Assembly (NCBI RefSeq): GCF_010728925.1 | Contig: NZ_AP022608.1 | Coordinates: 1,860,001-1,924,000 of the forward strand | Reading direction: 5' to 3' | From: Mycolicibacterium gadium | GTDB lineage: Bacteria > Actinomycetota > Actinomycetes > Mycobacteriales > Mycobacteriaceae | Length of the DNA: 64,000 nt | Shown: positions 52,918 through 62,162 of the stretch, one piece after another | Layout: every line of letters starts with the position of its first letter | How positions within the stretch are numbered: the first letter of the stretch is position 1 | The notes under the pieces: generated by a model | Seen by the model: only the letters and a program-made list of their open reading frames with translations | Told to the model about the DNA's origin: nothing | The model's database searches: none | Program-made: the position numbers and the translations under genes

Positions 52918-53600
52918 GACGCCTCCTTGTCGAGGGTGAGGTGGGCCAGACACAGCCCTGGCTCAACGAAGGGCTCCAGCCGATCCACGGCGACGGGCGC
53001 GTGCCACATCGTCATCGCGCCCTGCATCAGACCCAGGTGGACCGGGCAGACGACCGACCGTGCCTCGTCGGCCAGTTCGAGAAACGGGCAATGACGCAGT
53101 CCGACTTGAACTTCGCCTCGGACTTCACCTGGTCCGTCGCGCCGCTGTGGTGCGAACCCGAGGTCGTCGAGCAGACCGATCAGCCGATTGACCGATGCGC
53201 GAACGCCCGGCTTCGTGCGGGTCGGTCGGGTCATCCGGGCCGCCCACGCTCGTCCGGCAGCGAGCGCCTTGACGCTCGCCTCCGGATCTCCGGCCAGGGC
53301 GATGGTGAGGATTTCGGCGAGCATGCGATAACGCCGCGAACCGCCGGGATCCATTCCCGCGACCGCGCGATACATCTGCGGTGGCCGGCCCTGCCGCCCG
53401 TGGTCAGGTTCGAGACGCTCGGCCCTACCGTTGGCGACCAGGGCTTCGAGGTGGAAGCGAACGGTATTCGGATGCACCTCCAGCTGTTCCGCGATGTCGA
53501 CGATCGTCATCGCGCCTGCCGCATCTCGCAGCGCCGCCAGCACGTCTTCGCGACGGCCAGACGGCTGTGACACGGAGCTCACTGTCGGCGCCCTCGACAT
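52914..53600 (-). CDS. COG2345-type HTH regulator with conserved cysteines
   Basis: This 228-residue regulator has a winged helix (about 20-80, IVDIAEQLEVHPNTVRFHLEAL) and a sensor half with C171, C185 and C217. Comparable Cys sets hold an Fe-S cluster or metal in SufR-like proteins, so redox or NO sensing is inferred. The ATG at 53600 has TAAACT 7 nt upstream (leaderless). It is divergent from the truncated hemoglobin with a palindrome in the 48-nt gap and is coupled to a membrane protein gene. Confidence 0.82.
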   Translation of the reverse strand: MSRAPTVSSVSQPSGRREDVLAALRDAAGAMTIVDIAEQLEVHPNTVRFHLEALVANGRAERLEPDHGRQGRPPQMYRAVAGMDPGGSRRYRMLAEILTIALAGDPEASVKALAAGRAWAARMTRPTRTKPGVRASVNRLIGLLDDLGFAPQRRDGPGEVRGEVQVGLRHCPFLELADEARSVVCPVHLGLMQGAMTMWHAPVAVDRLEPFVEPGLCLAHLTLDKEAS

Positions 53601-53613
53601 ACGCTAGAGTTTA

Positions 53614-53629
53614 TACAAGTGCTCTTGTA
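53614..53629. promoter_or_regulatory. predicted operator between regulator and truncated hemoglobin
   Basis: TACAAGTGCTCTTGTA is a perfect inverted repeat (6-bp arms, 4-bp centre) in the 48-nt divergent gap, overlapping likely promoter elements of both genes. Confidence 0.65.
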
Positions 53630-53648
53630 AAAACCAAGAGGGGTCACC

Positions 53649-54083
53649 ATGAGCGATTTGGCCAACCGCGACGACGTCGAAGTGCTGTTGCGGCGCTTCT
53701 ACGGTCAGGTGTTCGCAGACGACGTTCTTGCCGAACCCTTCAGCGAGTTGCGCGCGCAAGGGCTCGAGTCACACCTTCCGGTAATGTGCGACTTCTGGGA
53801 GACCGTGCTGTTCCGTGCTGGGCTCTACCGCGGCAATGCCCTGGTGGTTCACCGCCAACTCGATCTACGGCATCCCTTGTACGCCAAGCATTTCGCACGC
53901 TGGCTGACGCTCTGGGAGGCGACTGTCGACGACATGTACGACGGCCCCGCTGCCGACCGCGCAAAGCTTCAGGCAGGCAGAATTGCCAAAGCGATGCACC
54001 GCAGGCTCAGAGGTTCCGACGCCCGTGAGCTCGACGCGCTGGCGGCCGGAGCGCCTGCGCCCGCGACATCGGGCCTGGGCTGA
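53649..54083 (+). CDS. group III truncated hemoglobin
   Basis: This 144-residue globin matches the group III pattern. The B-helix RRFYGQVF leads to CDFWETVLF, with distal His H42 (ESHLP), proximal His H68 (VVHRQL) and Trp W85 (HFARWL). It should bind heme and may detoxify NO or peroxynitrite, or handle O2. AAGAGGGG is a strong ribosome-binding site. It is convergent with narI, one base apart, linking it to nitrate respiration, where NO can form. Confidence 0.87.
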   Translation: MSDLANRDDVEVLLRRFYGQVFADDVLAEPFSELRAQGLESHLPVMCDFWETVLFRAGLYRGNALVVHRQLDLRHPLYAKHFARWLTLWEATVDDMYDGPAADRAKLQAGRIAKAMHRRLRGSDARELDALAAGAPAPATSGLG

Positions 54084-54084
54084 G

Positions 54085-54819
54085 TCACCAGCCACGGCGC
54101 GGCGGATGCGACCCGATCAATTCCTTACCGGCCGACACCTCCCGGCTGCGGTACACGATGTAGGGCCGGAACAGATAGCCGATGGGCGCGCTGAACACGT
54201 GCACCAGTCGGGTGAACGGCCACATACAGAACAGCACGAGCCCGATCATCACGTGGATGTGAAAGTACAGCGGCGCCTGCACCATGAGATCGCCGCGCGG
54301 CTGGAACACCCAGATCGAGCGGAACCACGGTGACACCGTTTCCCGATAGTCGTGCTCCGTCCCTTCAGGAGTGATACCGATTAGCGTGCAGCTGAGCCCG
54401 GCGATGATCGCCAGCACCAGCACGAGGTACATCATTTTGTCGTTGACGGTGGTCGCCAAGAATACCGGCCCCTTGGTCCGGCGCCGATAGACAAGCAGCG
54501 CGATACCGGTCAGAGTGGCGACCCCGGCGATCCCGCCGAGAATCCCCGCCTGTAGGTGATAGACGTGGTCGCTCATGACCATCCGGGTCCAAGACTCCGG
54601 AATCACCAATCCGATGACGTGCCCGACGATGACGACCAGTATGCCGAAGTGGAACAGCGGGCTACCGATGCGCAGCAGCCGCGACTCATAGAGCTGCGAC
54701 GAGCGGGTGGTCCAGCCGAACTTGTCGTAGCGGTAGCGCCACCAGGTGCCGATGATGACGATCGCGAGCGTCACGTACGGCACGACGTCCCAGAAGATCT
54801 CCCAACCTGACATCGTCAA
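54085..54819 (-). CDS. narI: respiratory nitrate reductase gamma subunit NarI
   Basis: NarI is the cytochrome b subunit that takes electrons from quinol. The 244 residues have five membrane helices; heme His residues lie in FHFGILVVIVGH and YFHIHVMIGL. The ATG overlaps the narJ stop by 4 nt. It is the last gene of the nar operon. Confidence 0.95.
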   Translation of the reverse strand: MTMSGWEIFWDVVPYVTLAIVIIGTWWRYRYDKFGWTTRSSQLYESRLLRIGSPLFHFGILVVIVGHVIGLVIPESWTRMVMSDHVYHLQAGILGGIAGVATLTGIALLVYRRRTKGPVFLATTVNDKMMYLVLVLAIIAGLSCTLIGITPEGTEHDYRETVSPWFRSIWVFQPRGDLMVQAPLYFHIHVMIGLVLFCMWPFTRLVHVFSAPIGYLFRPYIVYRSREVSAGKELIGSHPPRRGW

Positions 54820-55451
54820 CGCCCGCCTTTTGCCAGTCGCGGCGGCACGGTCAGCTGAAAGGGTTGGAGACCAACGGCTTCCGCCGGTGGCCCGGAATTC
54901 ATCAGTCGTCGGGCATCCTGCTCCCCTGCGGCCGGCAATGTCGCGGTCACGGCCGTGACGACGGGCGCGAACAGCGAGTCGGCATCGAGCAAGGCCTGGC
55001 GCAACACGTCGATCGGTACTCGGTGATCGGCAAGCAGGCGTCGGCCCGCCACCGGGTCGACGGCGGCGGCGAATTCCAAGACGACCGGAAGGTGATCCGG
55101 GGCTTCACCTTTCGGCGGTTGGACACCGGCGTCCCGATAGGCCTGTGCAAAGACCAGCATCTGTGCGCCGCGGTTGCGGGTGTCCCCCGCGGTCCAGTAG
55201 GTCAACAGCATCGTCGAGCGACGCCGCAGATCAAAGGTTTCGACGTAGTCCGCCGCTGCGGCCATCGTGTCCCGTGCGCGCAGTGCCGCAACGGTTCGAC
55301 CCAGCAGTGCGGCCGCCGGTCCGGTGATGCACTCCAGCAGTCGGTCAACGGTGTCGAGCCTGGGCCCCTGTCCGTCATCGGGGTACGCCAGCAGCAGTGA
55401 CGCCGCCTGCCACACCAGGCGGTCCTGAAGTGGCTGCTTCTTCCGTCTCAT
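54816..55451 (-). CDS. narJ: nitrate reductase assembly chaperone NarJ
   Basis: This 211-residue TorD-family chaperone inserts the molybdenum cofactor into NarG. It has ETFDLRRRSTMLLTYWTAGDTRNRG-type conserved sequence (YVETFDL and LTYWTAGDTRNRG) in the middle. Overlaps of 4 nt on both sides couple it to narH and narI. Confidence 0.93.
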   Translation of the reverse strand: MRRKKQPLQDRLVWQAASLLLAYPDDGQGPRLDTVDRLLECITGPAAALLGRTVAALRARDTMAAAADYVETFDLRRRSTMLLTYWTAGDTRNRGAQMLVFAQAYRDAGVQPPKGEAPDHLPVVLEFAAAVDPVAGRRLLADHRVPIDVLRQALLDADSLFAPVVTAVTATLPAAGEQDARRLMNSGPPAEAVGLQPFQLTVPPRLAKGGR

Positions 55452-57094
55452 GACTTACCGCCCGGGAACATGTCCGAAGGCACTCCCCTGCCGTCCCAGT
55501 TAAGCAGGTTCACCCGCGATGGGCGCTCGGCATTGGCGGCCATCCCCTCGTGGGTCTGGCGTTGTTTCAGCGCGTGAAAAGTTTCCACCGCAACCGGCAC
55601 CGGGCCGCCACTGGCTTCACCGAACGGGCCCGATTCGTACATTCCCGGCCCACCCTCGAACGACAACGAACAGCCAGCCTCCTCGAGATGTGGTCCCTCG
55701 GCGACGTAGGCGGTCGGAATCACATACCGGTCTTCGTATTTCGCCAATGCCAACAAGCGGTACAGCTCATAGATCTGCTCTTCGGTCATCCCGACGGACT
55801 CTGGAATGTGCGGCTGGGTCTCACGGCCGAGGTTGATGTCACGCATGTATGAACGCATCGCCGCCAACCGACGCAACACCTTTTCCACAACGGCGGTGTC
55901 GCCGGCCGTGAACAGTCCGGCGAGGTATTCCATCGGTATGCGCAACGCGTCCAGCGCACCGAACAGGTTGCCGACGTCCTCCCCGTCGTGCCCGTCGCGG
56001 CTGACCGCGTCCACGATCGGCGACAGGGGCGGGATGTACCACACCATCGGCACCGTCCGGAACTCCGGATGCAGCGGCAGCGCAACCTGATACGTCTGGA
56101 TCAGCGCATAGATCGGAGACCGTTGCGCGGCCTCGATCCACTCGTCTGAGATTCCCTCGGCGCGCGCGCCCGCGATCACCTGGGGATCGGAGGGGTCGAG
56201 CAGGATCTGCCGTTGCGCTTCGTACAGATCCTTCTCGTCCTCGACCGACGCGGCCTCCAAGACGCGGTCGACGTCGTAGAGCACCAGACCTAGATAGCGC
56301 AGCCGGCCCACACACGTTTCGGAGCACACGGTGGGCAGACCGACCTCGATGCGCGGATAACACAGCGTGCACTTCTCGGCCTTGCCGGTCTTGTGGTTGA
56401 AATACACCTTCTTATAGGGGCACCCGGACACGCACATCCGCCAGCCGCGACAGCGGTCCTGGTCGACGAGCACGATGCCGTCCTCGCTGCGCTTGTACAT
56501 CGCGCCCGACGGGCACGACGCCACACACGACGGGTTCAGGCAGTGCTCACAGATCCGCGGCAGATAAAACATGAACGTCTGTTCCAGCTGCAGCTTTATC
56601 TCGTCACTGACCTTCGCGAGAATCGGGTCGCCCGGCACGATTTCGGGTGACCCGGCGAGATCGTCGTCCCAGTTGGCCGACCACGACACCTTCATCGGCT
56701 TGCCACTGATGAGGCTGCGCGGCGGCGCGACCGGCATCTGGTCCCCGAGCGGTGCCGAAATTAGGTTGTCGTAGTCGTAGGTCCAGGGCTCGTAGTAGTC
56801 GTCGATGGACGGCAGCTTGGGGTTGGCGAAGATCCGGGCCAGCTTGGACAGCCGGCCGCCGTCGCGCAGTCTCAGCCGGCCTCGACGGTCCAGACGCCAG
56901 CCCCCGCGCCAGCGCTCCTGATCTTCGTAGGTGCGCGGATAGCCCTGGCCGGGACGGGTTTCGACGTTGTTGAACCACACGTACTCGGTACCCGACCGGT
57001 TCGTCCAGGCCTGTTTGCAGGTCACCGAGCAGGTATGGCAACCGATGCATTTGTCGAGGTTCATCACCATCGCCATCTGCGCCATGACTTTCAC
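55448..57094 (-). CDS. narH: nitrate reductase beta subunit NarH
   Basis: NarH carries three 4Fe-4S clusters and one 3Fe-4S cluster between NarI and NarG. The 548 residues show CIGCHTCSVTC near the start, then CEHCLNPSCVASC, CRGWRMCVSGC (Trp in place of a Cys, as for the 3Fe-4S cluster) and CTLC. The GTG at 57094 overlaps the narG TGA. Confidence 0.96.
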   Translation of the reverse strand: MKVMAQMAMVMNLDKCIGCHTCSVTCKQAWTNRSGTEYVWFNNVETRPGQGYPRTYEDQERWRGGWRLDRRGRLRLRDGGRLSKLARIFANPKLPSIDDYYEPWTYDYDNLISAPLGDQMPVAPPRSLISGKPMKVSWSANWDDDLAGSPEIVPGDPILAKVSDEIKLQLEQTFMFYLPRICEHCLNPSCVASCPSGAMYKRSEDGIVLVDQDRCRGWRMCVSGCPYKKVYFNHKTGKAEKCTLCYPRIEVGLPTVCSETCVGRLRYLGLVLYDVDRVLEAASVEDEKDLYEAQRQILLDPSDPQVIAGARAEGISDEWIEAAQRSPIYALIQTYQVALPLHPEFRTVPMVWYIPPLSPIVDAVSRDGHDGEDVGNLFGALDALRIPMEYLAGLFTAGDTAVVEKVLRRLAAMRSYMRDINLGRETQPHIPESVGMTEEQIYELYRLLALAKYEDRYVIPTAYVAEGPHLEEAGCSLSFEGGPGMYESGPFGEASGGPVPVAVETFHALKQRQTHEGMAANAERPSRVNLLNWDGRGVPSDMFPGGKS

Positions 57095-60000
57095 TGGTAG
57101 CTCACCTCCTGGGAGCGACGGCGTACCACCGTCACCTCGTCACGTTGGTTTCCGGTAGGGCCGAGGTAGTTGAACGCGAACGAATGCTGCGCGTAGCCGC
57201 CGGCGAGATGGCTCGGTTTGATCAGCAGCCGGGTCAGCGAATTGTGGATGCCGCCGCGGGTTCCGGTGGTCTCGGTCAGCGGCACGTCGATGGTGCGTTC
57301 CATCGCGTGATACACGAACACCACACCGTCGGGCATCCGGTGACTGACGGCCACGCGGCACACCACCACGCCGTTACGATTGACGGCCTCGACCCAATCA
57401 TTGTCGCGAACATGGATTTTCGCAGCGTCGGCCGGACTCATCCACATCACCGGACCGCCCCGGGACAGTGACAGCATGAACAGGTTGTCCTGGTATTCGG
57501 AATGGATGGACCACTTCGAATGCGGGGTCAGGTATCGCACCGTCAGCCCGATGCCGTCGCCGGTCCCCACCGCGGGTTCACCGAACAACCGCGACATGTC
57601 CAGCGGCGGCCGGTACGTCGGCAGTTGCTCGCCCAATTCCTCGAGCCAGTCATGGTCGACGTAGAAGTGCATGCGGCCGGTCAAGGTGTGGAACGGCTTG
57701 AGTTCTTCGATGTTCACCGTGAACGGTGCATAGCGGCGGCCGCCGGTCTCGCTGCCCGACCACTCCGGGCTGGTGATCACCGGCACCGGCCGCGCCTGGG
57801 TGTCGGCGTAGGTGATGCGGCGTTCCTCGCTGCCCTCGGCGAGATGCACCAACTTGCGGCCGGTCCGTAGCTCCAGCTGCCGGAAGCCCTCGACCGCGAG
57901 CCTTCCGTTGGACGTGCCCGACAACGCGAGGATCACGTCGGCCATCCGCTCCGCTGACGTCATGGCCGGACGCCCCTGGGCCGCACCGGAATCCATTACA
58001 CCGAACTTGGCGGCGAGCTCACCGACTTCGGTGGCCGGATGGGTGGTGATGCCCTTGGTGGTGACGCCGAGGGTCTCGACGAGCGGACCCAGCGTCACCC
58101 ATTTCTCGCCGATCGCGGCGTAATCGCGTTCCACCACCGCGATGGGGCCCATGGTCTTGCCGGGTATTGGCGTCTCGCCAGTGACGCGCCAGTCATGTTC
58201 CGTGCCACCGGGGTAGGCCATCGCTCCGGGGGTGTCGTGCTGCAACGTGCCGAGAACCACGTCGGTGCGCGTGCCGAGGTGTTTGACAGACAGTGCGCTG
58301 AACGTCCTGGCGATCGCACCGAATGCCTCGTAGTCCGAACGCGTTTCCCACGGCGGGTCGATGGCCGGGCTGAAGGCGTGGATGTACGGATGCATGTCGG
58401 TGCTGGACAGGTCCGCCTTCTCGTACCAGGTGGCGGCGGGCAACACCACATCGGAAAGCAACGTCGTCGACGTCATCCGGAAGTCGATCGACATCAGCAG
58501 GTCGAGCTTTCCTTCCGGGATCTCGTCGGTGTAGACGATGTCCCGCGCACGCACATCGGCCGGCTGGCCCTGCACATTGGAGGTGGTGCCGAGCAGATGG
58601 CGCAAAAAGTACTCGTTACCCTTGCTCGACGAGCCGAGCAGATTGGCCCGCCAAACATTGAGCACCCGTGGCCAGTTCGCCGGATTGTCCGGATCGGTGA
58701 CCGCCAGTTTCAAGGCGCCGCTTGCCAATTGCTCGGCGACGTAGTTCGGGATATCTGAGGCGTCGCGCCCGGCGGCCCGCGCATCGTCGGCGACATCCAG
58801 GCTGGACCGGTCGAACTGCGGAAAGAACGGGCTCCATCCCATCGCGGTGGCCGAGGCCAAAACATCCATGGTGTGCTTGCCCGCGAACCGGCCCCGGCCC
58901 AGCGGGCTCGCCAACGCATCGGCGCGATATCCGTCGTAGCGCCACTGATCGGTGTGGGCATACCAGTACGACGTGCCGGCCATTTGTCGCGGCGGACGCG
59001 ACCAGTCCGTGCCCATCGCCAGCGTCGCCCATCCGGTGATCGGCCGGCACTTCTCCTGTCCGACGTAATGCGCCCAGCCGCCTCCGTTTCGGCCGATCGA
59101 CCCGGTGAGCAGCAGCAGCGCCAGCACCGCACGGTACGTGGCGTCGCCGTGGAACCACTGGCAGATGCCCGCGCCCATGATGATCATCGACCGACCATTG
59201 GTGTCCTCGGCGTTGTTGGCTAACTCCTTCGCCACCCGGATGGCCTGGGCGGCAGCGACTCCGGTGATCGATTCCTGCCAGGCCGGCGTGTAGGGATGCT
59301 CGGCGTCGTCGTAGCCACTGGGCCAGTCCCCCGGAAGGCCGGGCCGAGCTACCCCGTACTGCGCGAGCATCAGGTCGAACACCGTGCACACCAGGTGATC
59401 CCCGACACGGCGCACCGGAACTCCGCGCTCGAGCGTCGCACCGTGACCGTCGACGGTGTCGAAGCTAGGTAACCGGATCGCGGCGACCTCACCGTCCTCG
59501 GTCGCCACCGTCAGCGCGGGGACGAGAGCCTCGAGATCGAGGTTCCACTGGCCGACTCCGCCGTCGCCGAAGCGGAAACCCAACGACCCCTGCGGCACCG
59601 CGACGGTTCCGGTGGCCCCGTCCAGCAGGGCGGGTTTGAACGCGGAGTTCTCGACATCCTGTCCGAGATCGGCGGCGGTGAGGTTCTTTCCGGGCACCAA
59701 GGCGCCGTTTCGCTCCTCCAGCTTGATCAGGAAGGGCAGGTCGGTGAACTTGCGCGCGTAGTCGACGAAGTACGGAACCCGGCGACGGACAAAGCATTCG
59801 GTGAGGATCACGTGACCCATCGCCATCGCGAGGGCGCCATCGGTGCCCGCCGCACACGGCATCCACTCGTCGGCGAACTTGGTGTTGTCCGCGTAGTCCG
59901 GGCTGACACTGACAACCTTGGTGCCGCGGTAGCGCACCTCGGCCATCCAGTGCGCATCCGGGGTGCGAGTGACGGGGACGTTGGAGCCCCACATCATCAA

Positions 60001-60777
60001 ATAAGCGGCATCCCACCAATCTCCGGACTCCGGTACATCGGTCTGATCGCCGAACACCTGCGGTGACGCCACCGGCAGATCGGCGTACCAGTCGTAGAAC
60101 GAGGTCATCGCTCCACCGATCAGCTCGACGAACCGAGACCCTGCGGCGTGACTGACCATTGACATGGCAGGAATGGGCGAGAAGCCTGCGACCCGGTCGG
60201 GGCCGTAGGTCTTGATCGTGTGAACGTGGGCGGCGGCGATCATCTCCGTCGCTTCGGTCCACGTCACCCGCACCAGCCCGCCCTTCCCGCGGGCCCGCTG
60301 ATATCGGTGGCGTCGCTCCGGATCGGCTTGAATGTCCGCCCACGCCAGCACCGGATCACCGAGTCGCGCTTTGGCTTCGCGGTACATCTCAACCAGCACG
60401 CCACGCGCATAGGGATAGCGCACACGCGTCGGCGAGTAGGTGTACCAGGAGAACGCCGCCCCACGCGGACAGCCGCGAGGTTCATACTCGGGGCGGTCGG
60501 ACCCCACCGAGGGATAGTCGGTTTCCTGGGTCTCCCAGGTGATGATGCCGTCCTTGACGTAGATCTTCCACGAGCACGAGCCGGTGCAGTTCACGCCGTG
60601 TGTGGAGCGCACCACTTTGTCGTGGCTCCAGCGGTCGCGGTAGAAGGCGTCGCCGTCGCGGCCGCCGCGCCGCGTGACGGTGCGCAGATCGTCGGAGAAC
60701 TCGCCGGGGGTGAAGAACCGGCCGCTGCGTCCGAGCAGTTCCTCGATCGGGCCGCCGGTGCGCGGTGTCGTCGTCAT
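57091..60777 (-). CDS. narG: nitrate reductase alpha subunit NarG
   Basis: NarG reduces nitrate to nitrite at a bis-MGD molybdenum site facing the cytoplasm. The 1228 residues show the FS0 ligands H60, C64, C68 and C103 and the active-site region DVPESGDWWDAAYLMMWGSN with the Mo-ligand Asp. Length is normal. The ATG overlaps the narK stop (ATGA). Confidence 0.97.
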   Translation of the reverse strand: MTTTPRTGGPIEELLGRSGRFFTPGEFSDDLRTVTRRGGRDGDAFYRDRWSHDKVVRSTHGVNCTGSCSWKIYVKDGIITWETQETDYPSVGSDRPEYEPRGCPRGAAFSWYTYSPTRVRYPYARGVLVEMYREAKARLGDPVLAWADIQADPERRHRYQRARGKGGLVRVTWTEATEMIAAAHVHTIKTYGPDRVAGFSPIPAMSMVSHAAGSRFVELIGGAMTSFYDWYADLPVASPQVFGDQTDVPESGDWWDAAYLMMWGSNVPVTRTPDAHWMAEVRYRGTKVVSVSPDYADNTKFADEWMPCAAGTDGALAMAMGHVILTECFVRRRVPYFVDYARKFTDLPFLIKLEERNGALVPGKNLTAADLGQDVENSAFKPALLDGATGTVAVPQGSLGFRFGDGGVGQWNLDLEALVPALTVATEDGEVAAIRLPSFDTVDGHGATLERGVPVRRVGDHLVCTVFDLMLAQYGVARPGLPGDWPSGYDDAEHPYTPAWQESITGVAAAQAIRVAKELANNAEDTNGRSMIIMGAGICQWFHGDATYRAVLALLLLTGSIGRNGGGWAHYVGQEKCRPITGWATLAMGTDWSRPPRQMAGTSYWYAHTDQWRYDGYRADALASPLGRGRFAGKHTMDVLASATAMGWSPFFPQFDRSSLDVADDARAAGRDASDIPNYVAEQLASGALKLAVTDPDNPANWPRVLNVWRANLLGSSSKGNEYFLRHLLGTTSNVQGQPADVRARDIVYTDEIPEGKLDLLMSIDFRMTSTTLLSDVVLPAATWYEKADLSSTDMHPYIHAFSPAIDPPWETRSDYEAFGAIARTFSALSVKHLGTRTDVVLGTLQHDTPGAMAYPGGTEHDWRVTGETPIPGKTMGPIAVVERDYAAIGEKWVTLGPLVETLGVTTKGITTHPATEVGELAAKFGVMDSGAAQGRPAMTSAERMADVILALSGTSNGRLAVEGFRQLELRTGRKLVHLAEGSEERRITYADTQARPVPVITSPEWSGSETGGRRYAPFTVNIEELKPFHTLTGRMHFYVDHDWLEELGEQLPTYRPPLDMSRLFGEPAVGTGDGIGLTVRYLTPHSKWSIHSEYQDNLFMLSLSRGGPVMWMSPADAAKIHVRDNDWVEAVNRNGVVVCRVAVSHRMPDGVVFVYHAMERTIDVPLTETTGTRGGIHNSLTRLLIKPSHLAGGYAQHSFAFNYLGPTGNQRDEVTVVRRRSQEVSYQ

Positions 60778-62012
60778 GTACCGCCCTTACTGGGTTGAGC
60801 CTGCGGTTCGTGCGCGTGCAGTCGCAGTGCGGTGTAGCCGAGGGCGAACAGTGCGGTGGCCACCAACAGCAGCAGACCGACGGTGTAATCGTTGTCGGAC
60901 GCGTCGTACGTCGCACCCATCACCAGCGGTGGGAAGTAGCCGCCGAGGCCGCCTGCCGCGGCGACGATTCCGGTGACCGCACCCACCGACTGCGCCGGTG
61001 CCCGACGTGCCACCCATGCGAAGACGCCACCGGTGCCGATGCCGAGGAAGATCGCCAGCGTGATGAACGTCGCCGCGGACCACATGTCCGCGGGCGGCTG
61101 AAACACCGCGACCAACGCCATCGCCGCAGTCCCCGCAAACGACATCAACACCACGTACTTGGGAGCGACCCGGTCCGCCAACGCTCCACCGATCGGCCGG
61201 GCCAGCACAGCCGCCAACGCGAACCCAGCCGTGCGCGCGCCCGCGTCGACCGCCGAGAACCCATAGATCGTCTTGATGTAGGTGGGTAGATAGTTGCTGA
61301 ATGCGACGAAGCCGCCGAACACCACCGCATAGAGGAACGACATCTCCCACGTGACAGGGAGCTTCGCTGCGGCGACCAGCTTGGGCAGCACAGCTCCGGT
61401 GCTTGGCGTGAAACTCGGCGAGTTCCGCATCACCAGGACGCATGCCGCCGCGGTCAGCGCGAGCGCGATCGCGACGATCACGTGGGTGGTGAGAAGACCG
61501 AACCACCGTACAAATCGCGGCGTGAAGAACGCCGAAAGCGCGGTGCCAACCATTCCCATCCCGAAGACACCGGTGGCGAAACCGCGTCGCGAGGCCTCGA
61601 ACCAGCTGTTCGCGAACGGGATACCGACGGCGAATATCGTTCCGGCGATACCCAGAAAGAAGCCGCAGACGAGCAGCAACGGGTAGGACCCCGCCGCCCC
61701 GGCGGCGCCCACGGCGAGCACGGGCACGATCGACGCGACGGACACCGCGATGAACATCGTGCGGCCGCCGAACCTATCGGTGAGCGACCCGATGACGATG
61801 CGGCCCAGCGACCCGACGAGGATCGGCGTCGCAACGAGCATCGACGCCTCGGTACTGCTCAACGACAGGTCGCCCGCATAGGTGGTGGAAAGGGGCCCGA
61901 TCATGTTCCAGGCCCAGAAATTGATCGCCGAGACCCAAGTAGCCAGCACCAGATTGACAGTTCTGCCGGTGCCGGTGTCCGGCGTAGCCGCCGTGCTCAC
62001 ATCCCCAGACAA
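60774..62012 (-). CDS. narK: nitrate/nitrite transporter NarK
   Basis: This 412-residue MFS protein of the NNP family has about twelve helices, GSLTDRFGG after helix 2 and nitrate-signature GIAGTIFAVGIPFANSWF and GGLGGYFPPL motifs. It imports nitrate or exchanges nitrite. It heads the coupled narK-G-H-J-I operon, unlike M. tuberculosis, where narK2 is apart from narGHJI. The start is TTG at 62012 or GTG at 62000; neither has a clear ribosome-binding site. Confidence 0.92.
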   Translation of the reverse strand: MSGDVSTAATPDTGTGRTVNLVLATWVSAINFWAWNMIGPLSTTYAGDLSLSSTEASMLVATPILVGSLGRIVIGSLTDRFGGRTMFIAVSVASIVPVLAVGAAGAAGSYPLLLVCGFFLGIAGTIFAVGIPFANSWFEASRRGFATGVFGMGMVGTALSAFFTPRFVRWFGLLTTHVIVAIALALTAAACVLVMRNSPSFTPSTGAVLPKLVAAAKLPVTWEMSFLYAVVFGGFVAFSNYLPTYIKTIYGFSAVDAGARTAGFALAAVLARPIGGALADRVAPKYVVLMSFAGTAAMALVAVFQPPADMWSAATFITLAIFLGIGTGGVFAWVARRAPAQSVGAVTGIVAAAGGLGGYFPPLVMGATYDASDNDYTVGLLLLVATALFALGYTALRLHAHEPQAQPSKGGT

Positions 62013-62162
62013 CCATCAGACCGCGAATGGAGTGCGGCTTTTGCGGAAACTATTGCGGTAAAAGCGGCGTCATTGATGCAGGTTTCGACCCGCCCATCCG
62101 ACTTCACTCCGCTGAGTTAGGTAACCCTGACTATTTGCTGAAATGCCGTACTGCTGACCGCT
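62013..62162 (-). promoter_or_regulatory. region upstream of the nar operon
   Basis: This 150-nt gap must hold the narK promoter. TTGCGG repeats at about 62041-62058 and GCTTTT/AAAAGC arms surround them, but no DosR, GlnR or NrdR box is convincing. Confidence 0.35.

Noticed and set aside
62041..62070. TTGCGG direct repeats and GlnR-like half-sites before narK
   Set aside because: Spacing and sequence do not match GlnR (GTNAC-N6-GAAAC) or DosR boxes.
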